This document shows, piece after piece, positions 58,937 to 64,000 of a stretch of DNA of 64,000 bases. The DNA is from Takakia lepidozioides (lineage: Eukaryota; Streptophyta; Takakiopsida; Takakiales; Takakiaceae), in contig CM060732.1 of the NCBI GenBank assembly GCA_030704615.1, positions 27,509,053 to 27,573,052 on the forward strand, given 5' to 3'. The position numbers were made by a program, and so were the translations under genes. The notes beneath the pieces were generated by a model. The model had not been told where the DNA came from, ran no database searches, and saw only the letters and a program-made list of their open reading frames with translations. The stretch's first letter is position 1. The number at the start of each line of letters is the position of its first letter.

Positions 58937-61900
58937 GTGGGGAGCCTTTGTTTCCAGCGGAGGAGGAAGAGAAGGAAGTCATTGTACTTCACGAGCTCTA
59001 GAAACAGGAATAGAGTCAGATATAGAATGAGGATGGAAAGAGTGGCCGAAGAGGAAAAGGCGGAAGAAGAGGGCAAAGAGGAAAGTTTGGCGATGGAAGA
59101 GCAGGAATCCGGAGAAGAACAGCAGTCTGCCATAGTTCCAAGAACAGATGAGGAGGACACTACATCCGAGGGAGAGGCAGACGCCGAAGATGATGTTGAC
59201 GCTGGCCTCACAAAGAACCTAATAGTGGAAGAGAGGATGGGGGAGATGCTCCAGAACATGCGAGGCGTGGAGAGCAGTCCGAAGCGCAAAGGGTCCCCGA
59301 CGATTGGGGAGTCTTCTGGAGCAGCCAAAAAAAAGGTACAATCTTTGAAACCCACCTTTGTGCTTCATTGCTGATGTGAACCCAAGTTGAGATTCTATTT
59401 CGATATGAACATAGTCTACACACGGCATCTCTGCCAGGTTGCATCAACCGCGAACAAGAAGCTCAAACAGTGTGCGTTGACGCACACTGTTTGAGCCTTC
59501 CATTTTGCTGGCTTGTTGATGTGCGAAACGGCCAAATTGGGGAACTAGGGCAGGTTCAATCCACCACGAATTGGAAGCTAAAACAGTGTGCGTTGACGCA
59601 CACTGTTTGAGCCCCGCATTTTACTTGGTTGATGGTGTGCAAAATGGCCAGATAGGGCCACTATGCCCGGTTCAATCCTCCACTATTTGGAAGCTCAAAC
59701 AGTGTGCGTTGGCGCACCAACGCACACTGTTTGAGCCCACCTTCTCATTGATTTTTCATCTGAAAAACGGCCACAAATGGCATGTATTTGAGGATCAATC
59801 ATCACTTACATGGCAGCTCAAACAGTGTGCGTCAACGCACACTGTTTGAGCTCACCTTGTCATTGCCTTTGTCATCTGAAAATCGGCCACATAGGGTATG
59901 AATTTGAGGATCAATCATCACTTACCTGGCAGCTCAAACAGTGTGCGTTGGCGCACACTGTTTGAGCTAACCTTATCATTGCCTTTTTTGTTTGAAAATC
60001 GGCCACATAGGGCATGTCTCTGAGGATCAATGAACACTTATCTGGCAGCTCAAACAGTGTGCGTTGGCGCACACTGTTTGAGCCCACATTCTCATTGTTT
60101 TTTTCTTCTCGGAATGGGCCACAAAGGGCATGTATTTGATGATCAATGAACACTTACCTGGCAGCTCAAACAGTGTGCGTCAACGCACGCTGTTTGAGCT
60201 CACCTTCTCATTATTTTAACATCTGAGAAATGGCCACAAAGGGCATGTATTTGAGGATCAATCATCACATTCCTGGCAGCTCAAACAGTGTGCGTCAACG
60301 CACACTGTTTGAGCTCACCTTGTCATTGCCTTTGTCATCTGAAAATCGGCCACATAGGGTATGTATTTGAGGATCAATCATCACTTACCTGGTAGCTCAA
60401 ACAGTGTGCGTCATCGCACACTGTTTGAGCCCACCTTGTCACTGTTTTTTCCCTGTGAAATTCGGCAATACAGGGCATGTCTCTGAGGTTCACTGAACAC
60501 TTACCTGGCAGCTCAAACAGTGTGCGTCAACGCACACTGTTTGAGCTCACCTTTTCTTTGTTTTTTTCATCTGAAAATCGGCCACTAAGGGCTTCTCTTT
60601 GAGGTTCAATGAACACTTACCTTGCAGCTCAAACAGTGTGCGTCAACGCACACTGTTTGAGCTCACCTTTTCTTCCACACATGGCCTGTCTGCCATGCTC
60701 AAACACCATCGTCTCATGCCTCTCTCTTATATCAATTTGAATGAACAACCCTGGAGGAGAAGATGCAAATTGTGGCGGAGGAGATCCCTTCGGGGCTGGG
60801 GAAGGAGATCATTGTTGATGTTGACGATGAGTTCTATGAAAGCAAAGCCGCTGAGATGTTGGGGGGTCAGAAGGTAAACTCTCAGCTTGTGGTGCAAAGT
60901 ATGCTTGCCCCGGGTGGGAGGTTGAAGATTCCCCTGTGTAGGATGGTTTCCATGCCCGTCGTTTGTCCACCCCTCATCAAGGACATTCTCAAGCTGGAGG
61001 CCGAGTTTGTTCATGGGTATTTGGATGGATCCGCAGTGTTTTACGTTTGTACTAGGGATTCCAAAGGCAATGAGCTCCTTGTGGTTGGGTCAATCATGGA
61101 CTCCTGGGATCCTATTTGGAGACAGGTGAACGAATCCTTTGAACTTCTTATCTCCAGGAAACCTTCCACCCAGGCATTCTCGGGGAAGATGTTTCACGTT
61201 TGGGATGGGAACCACCGGTTGCTTGCATGGATGGCTGTCATTGGGAGGCTGCACTCACAGGAGGAAGAGTGGCATTACTTTGTTCGATCGATGGTGCTGG
61301 ATTGTGAGGGGAACATGATGGGTCTTCTGACGGCAATGAATGATGTGAACAGGTTGGTTTCTCATTCTACATGTTCCACTTGTAGTTCCGTGGTTCTTTG
61401 ATTAAAGTCCTTGAATTTCATTCTGACTTTCAGATATCATTCTGCAGAGGAACGGAGACATCGCATGTCAAAACGAGTCTGGTTCACACACTGTATAGGA
61501 TACAAAGGATCGGGCAGATGCCCTTGACCAACTTCAAGACCATCCTTTCAGCAGAGACGTACAAGAAGTGCGAAAGCTCCAAGACATTGGAAACGTACTC
61601 GTTGACACGTGAGGCTTTCATGGAGTACATGTACATGGTGAGATACATCTTCCTTCATCTGCCCTTTCCATATTCCTGCTTCCACATGTTTGTTTCTGTT
61701 TGTTTCCTTTGCCCTTGGGTGGATGCAACTCTCGTGCATTCCCTTGCAGCAAGACATTGCAGATGCAGGGGAGCGTGGCAAACTGGAATACTACAGGTCA
61801 ACCCCTGAGGAGAGAAGGACAGCAAAGGGGGTTGAGGGTCACATCCAGAAACAGATGACCGCTACAAGAAGGACTATAATGAGTGCTTTTGTGAAGTAGT

Positions 61901-61992
61901 TGAGAATTGCCGACCCATCATTCGGATCGCAGTTTCTCCTGGAGATAAAAAACCATTATAACAAGCCAGGCAAGCCAGAGATGGCCCAGGAG
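58937..61992 (+). pseudogene. Gene with acidic N-terminus and ParB/sulfiredoxin-like DGNHR motif (copy B), interrupted
   Basis: Candidate exons: about 58,937-59,335 (basic then strongly acidic, Glu-rich, ends GAAKKK); 60,757-61,352; 61,448-61,637; 61,750-61,992. Introns have GT-AG borders and phases agree (0, 2, 0). Exon 2 encodes LVVQSMLAPGG, then FSGKMFHVWDGNHRLLAWMAVI. The DG(N/H)HR-Leu-Ala pattern is that of ParB-like and sulfiredoxin folds, which bind nucleotides or cut DNA; this assignment is inference. Exon 3 is helical (LTNFKTILSAETYKKC). Exon 4 matches exon 1 of the remnant at 3.9-6.2 kb but has TAG (61,897) where that copy has CAG, and is cut at 61,992 by a candidate LTR. Intron 1 holds the palindromic 116-bp array. 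Upstream exons may exist. Confidence 0.6.
59461..60662. repeat. Eleven ~116-bp tandem repeats, each with a 36-bp hairpin palindrome
   Basis: Each palindrome has 17-bp arms GCTCAAACAGTGTGCGT / ACGCACACTGTTTGAGC around two bases (CA or TG). Copies start near 59,461, 59,577, 59,692, 59,815, 59,932, 60,048, 60,164, 60,280, 60,395, 60,511 and 60,627. The third has an enlarged centre, and a few others (59,577, 60,164, 60,395) carry single changes. The 80-bp linkers are also related (CATCTGAAAA.CGGCCAC, TTGAGGATCAAT.A.CACTTACCTGGCA), more diverged than the palindromes. The array lies within the first intron of the ParB-like gene. Confidence 0.95.
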
Positions 61993-62847
61993 TGTTAGAG
62001 GACTGTCTGGGACTTAGGCACTTTTACGGGATCTGTGGGGTACCCTTAATTTTTGCACAGACTGAGACCAACAGGAGCCTTAGGGGTGACAGCAGCGCAC
62101 TTTAGGGGGGGGATACACAGCCCGTCACAGCCAACACAGCCCGTCACAGTCTGACACAGTCCGTCACAGTCCATCACAGCCCATCACAGTCCGACACAAC
62201 CGACACAGCCGCCACAGCCAGACACAGCCCGTCACAGTCCGACACAGCCGACACAGCCGCCACAGCCAGACACAACCGTCACAACCAGTCACAGCTCGAC
62301 ACAGCCCAACACAGTCGCACAGCCAGTCACAGTTTCACACAGCCAGTCACAGCTTGACACAGCTGTCACGACTATAGGGAACGGATAGCAGGACAGGGAA
62401 CGACTATGGGGAACAACATCTGCGAATGGAACATGTTAGTTCACAGATGACGGTTAGTGAGGGAACGGTTAGAACAACGGGTAGGAAGATAAAGCCAGGA
62501 GCAAGGACTGGAGAAGGATCACTCCTTGGGGGACTTCGGACATCACTGGGGGGAAATGAGGCAGAGAGCGCATCTCTGAGCAGAAAGAGGGAGAGCATGG
62601 AGTAGGAGGAGAACGATCTGTTGATGCTTGATGAATGCAAGCAGTAGAGTTGTAATGTAGAGCAGATTAGAGACTCCATGGCTTCAGCCTGATACTTGAT
62701 AGATATTAATCTGATACATACTTCATACTCACACTGTGTAGAGAGATCTGAGTGAAGCTGTGGAATGAATGGATGAGTTGATGGAATCCGATAGATTGCT
62801 GAAGCAAACTGATACTTAAATACCAACAGTAAGGTAACTAGCTAACA
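61993..62847 (+). repeat. Candidate LTR of a further retroelement
   Basis: Starts TGTTAG exactly where homology to the related gene copy ends in exon 4, and could end CTAACA at 62,847, forming a TGTTAG/CTAACA inverted pair (855 bp). The five bases before it are AGGAG. The second LTR would be outside the window, and I see no tRNA-iMet primer binding site after it, so the identification rests on the ends and the clean break. Confidence 0.45.
62107..62370 (+). repeat. CACAGCC(CG)T(CA) minisatellite
   Basis: About 260 bp of degenerate 7-9 bp units (CACAGCC, CGTCACAG, CGACACAG) inside the candidate LTR. Confidence 0.8.
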
Positions 62848-62904
62848 TGAATGCGGGAAGGAAAACAAATAGGAAACACCCCCATGATACACTAGCTGTA
62901 GGTC

Positions 62905-63249
62905 ATGACTGATTGTTCTGAGCGGGCTGAGTGCTTAGAGATTTCCAACTCTTCTATCTTGGAGTTCCCGCCTCGGATAGCGAAGGGATGGGTGAGTAAA
63001 AGCCGCGCGACATTTGGCGACCATACTGGGGAACTGGGTCATGAACAACCAGATGTGACAGGCATCTGGTGGGATCATGGTGGTTGGAGAATTAAAGAAT
63101 TTGATGTGAATCAAATTCCTTGTGAAACTGAGAAGGAAAGATTGTCCAAACGATTCTTTCAGAGGTTCTTGGAATTGCCAGATGGTTGTAAAGAAAACAT
63201 TCTTAAGAGAGTGCATGATGCTGATCCTGAGTGGGGTATGGAGAAATGA
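62905..63249 (+). CDS. Small unrecognised ORF of the retroelement (ORF 1)
   Basis: 114 codons from an ATG. No domain recognised. Features are WWDHGGWRIKEF, a charged helix (ETEKERLSKRFFQRFLELP) and DPEWGM at the end. It is the first of three consecutive plus-strand frames after the candidate LTR and looks like real protein by composition. Confidence 0.45.
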   Translation: MTDCSERAECLEISNSSILEFPPRIAKGWVSKSRATFGDHTGELGHEQPDVTGIWWDHGGWRIKEFDVNQIPCETEKERLSKRFFQRFLELPDGCKENILKRVHDADPEWGMEK

Positions 63250-63267
63250 GTGATAAAGATTTATTAG

Positions 63268-63600
63268 GTGGCCTGTAGAGGAAGAGCACGTTGGTTACCA
63301 ACACTGGTTTATATGATAGCATTGTTATCCATTAAGCGAGTAGAGTTTGAAGGCTGGGAAGAAGGAAAGGTGAATGTTTATACTCATATGCATGAAGAGC
63401 TTGTATTGGTAAAGAATTGGATTCCAAAGGATATTCTGTGGATCAAACTCACACCAAGAACAGCTTTCCAGACTTGTTTGCCATATGGTTATATGGTAAC
63501 AGAGACTTCTAGTATAGCCAAGGGTGCATTGAAGCTTGAAAGAAACCCAGGCATATACGAGAGATATTACAGAAGAGAGTTATGGTTATTGCCACATTAA
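63268..63600 (+). CDS. Small unrecognised ORF of the retroelement (ORF 2)
   Basis: About 110 codons, in the same frame as ORF 1 but separated by stops. The first ATG is at 63,313. The part from VEFEGWEEGKVNVYTHMHEE through IPKDILWIKLTPRTAFQ to ERYYRRELW is well mixed and protein-like. No domain recognised. It could be a gag or accessory protein, or part of a longer broken gag. Confidence 0.4.
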   Translation: MACRGRARWLPTLVYMIALLSIKRVEFEGWEEGKVNVYTHMHEELVLVKNWIPKDILWIKLTPRTAFQTCLPYGYMVTETSSIAKGALKLERNPGIYERYYRRELWLLPH

Positions 63601-63621
63601 GAGAAATGAAAGACATGGGAC

Positions 63622-64000
63622 ATGAGTGATGAAAGAGAAGCTAGACGCCAGAGATATTCAGCAAAAAGAGAAAGCTATCTGAAAGCTAATTATCCATATC
63701 TTTGGGAGAGAAGAATAGACATAGGGGAATCATCTGGACCTCTCACACCATTAAGATCAGAGAGTACATCACCCATACCGGAAGAACTAGAGTTGGATGC
63801 CACTCCTTCTTTTTCTTTGCAAGAAAGATTAAGGGAATTGGTACGGGAAGAAGATCAATCACGAGGTGAAAGATCTGAGGTACATCCCTGGATAAAAGAT
63901 TTGACAGAAATCTTTGATAAGAGTTGGCATGGAACACCAAAAGCAGGAACTCCAGTTTCTGAAGCGGAAGGTGAAGAAGGAGGAGAGGATGTGGCAGAGC
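63622..64000 (+). CDS. Start of a larger ORF running off the window (ORF 3)
   Basis: Starts MSDEREARRQRYSAKRESYL and remains open to the window end (126 codons). It is rich in Arg, Glu and Ser with a basic start and acidic end (EAEGEEGGEDV). Its position after two small frames would suit the N-terminus of a gag or gag-pol protein, but nothing in the visible part proves it. Confidence 0.45.
   Translation, partial: MSDEREARRQRYSAKRESYLKANYPYLWERRIDIGESSGPLTPLRSESTSPIPEELELDATPSFSLQERLRELVREEDQSRGERSEVHPWIKDLTEIFDKSWHGTPKAGTPVSEAEGEEGGEDVAE

Noticed and set aside
59461-60662. CRISPR-like appearance of regularly spaced palindromic repeats
   Set aside because: The setting is eukaryotic with introns and plant-type transposons. 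The linkers are related to one another and are not unique spacers, the period is about 116 bp, and no cas genes are near.

Overview
The window looks like repeat-rich nuclear DNA of a streptophyte (a land plant or charophyte alga; a Charophyceae genome is my best guess, but nothing here proves it). The reasons are a tRNA-iMet-type primer binding site typical of plant LTR elements, a TNP2-type CACTA transposase with a DUF4218-like region, a plant telo-box (AAACCCTAA) just upstream of a primase gene copy, and GT-AG introns. I see no rRNA, tRNA or CRISPR array. Nearly everything is transposable elements nested in one another, plus a few host-like genes, mostly decayed.

Left part. 1-979: truncated Ty3/gypsy element (gag start, primer binding site, GC-rich LTR). 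983-1,087: a copy of the sequence upstream of the primase gene. 3.3-6.2 kb: minus-strand multi-exon gene remnant with methyltransferase-like and protein-kinase-like parts. 8.2-11.4 kb: pseudogene of the DNA primase small subunit, one exon inverted. 12-13.1 kb: decayed SWIM zinc-finger transposase-like fragment. 15.4-19.4 kb: a LINE carrying a chromodomain, 5'-inverted in the way twin priming would leave it and interrupted by a ~750-bp TIR element. 20-20.8 kb: broken pogo-like DDE transposase. 24.1 kb: CACTA terminus. 24.4-29.5 kb: AT-rich, no gene.

Centre. 29.8-43.3 kb: a hAT-like transposon with a decayed BED/DUF659/dimerisation transposase, flanked on both sides by long arrays of GCGACCGCC...GGCGGTCGC palindromes. 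An intact, young chromodomain-bearing Ty3/gypsy element (33,862-40,831) sits inside it with a perfect GTTGA target duplication. 43.3-46.4 kb: CACTA transposase remnant and CACTA terminus, itself cutting into another Ty3/gypsy fragment (46.4-48.1 kb). 48.1-51.9 kb: second copies of the TIR element and of the chromodomain LINE.

Right part. 52.3-58.1 kb: a three-exon gene (1,118 residues, reading frame open throughout) with a Cys/His-rich N-terminal region, a Mutator-like DDE core and a C-terminal SWIM finger. Head-to-head with it, 58.9-62.0 kb holds a gene with an acidic N-terminus and a ParB/sulfiredoxin-like DGNHR motif. Its first intron contains eleven ~116-bp repeats, each with a 36-bp hairpin palindrome. 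Its fourth exon carries a nonsense codon and is cut by a candidate LTR element (61,993 onward) that runs off the window with three small ORFs.

The remnant at 3.9-6.2 kb starts inside the same exon at which the 59-62 kb gene is cut. The two together outline one unusual gene family: acidic region, ParB-like motif, methyltransferase-like region, kinase. That family, the chromodomain LINE and the palindrome arrays are the most unusual items here.
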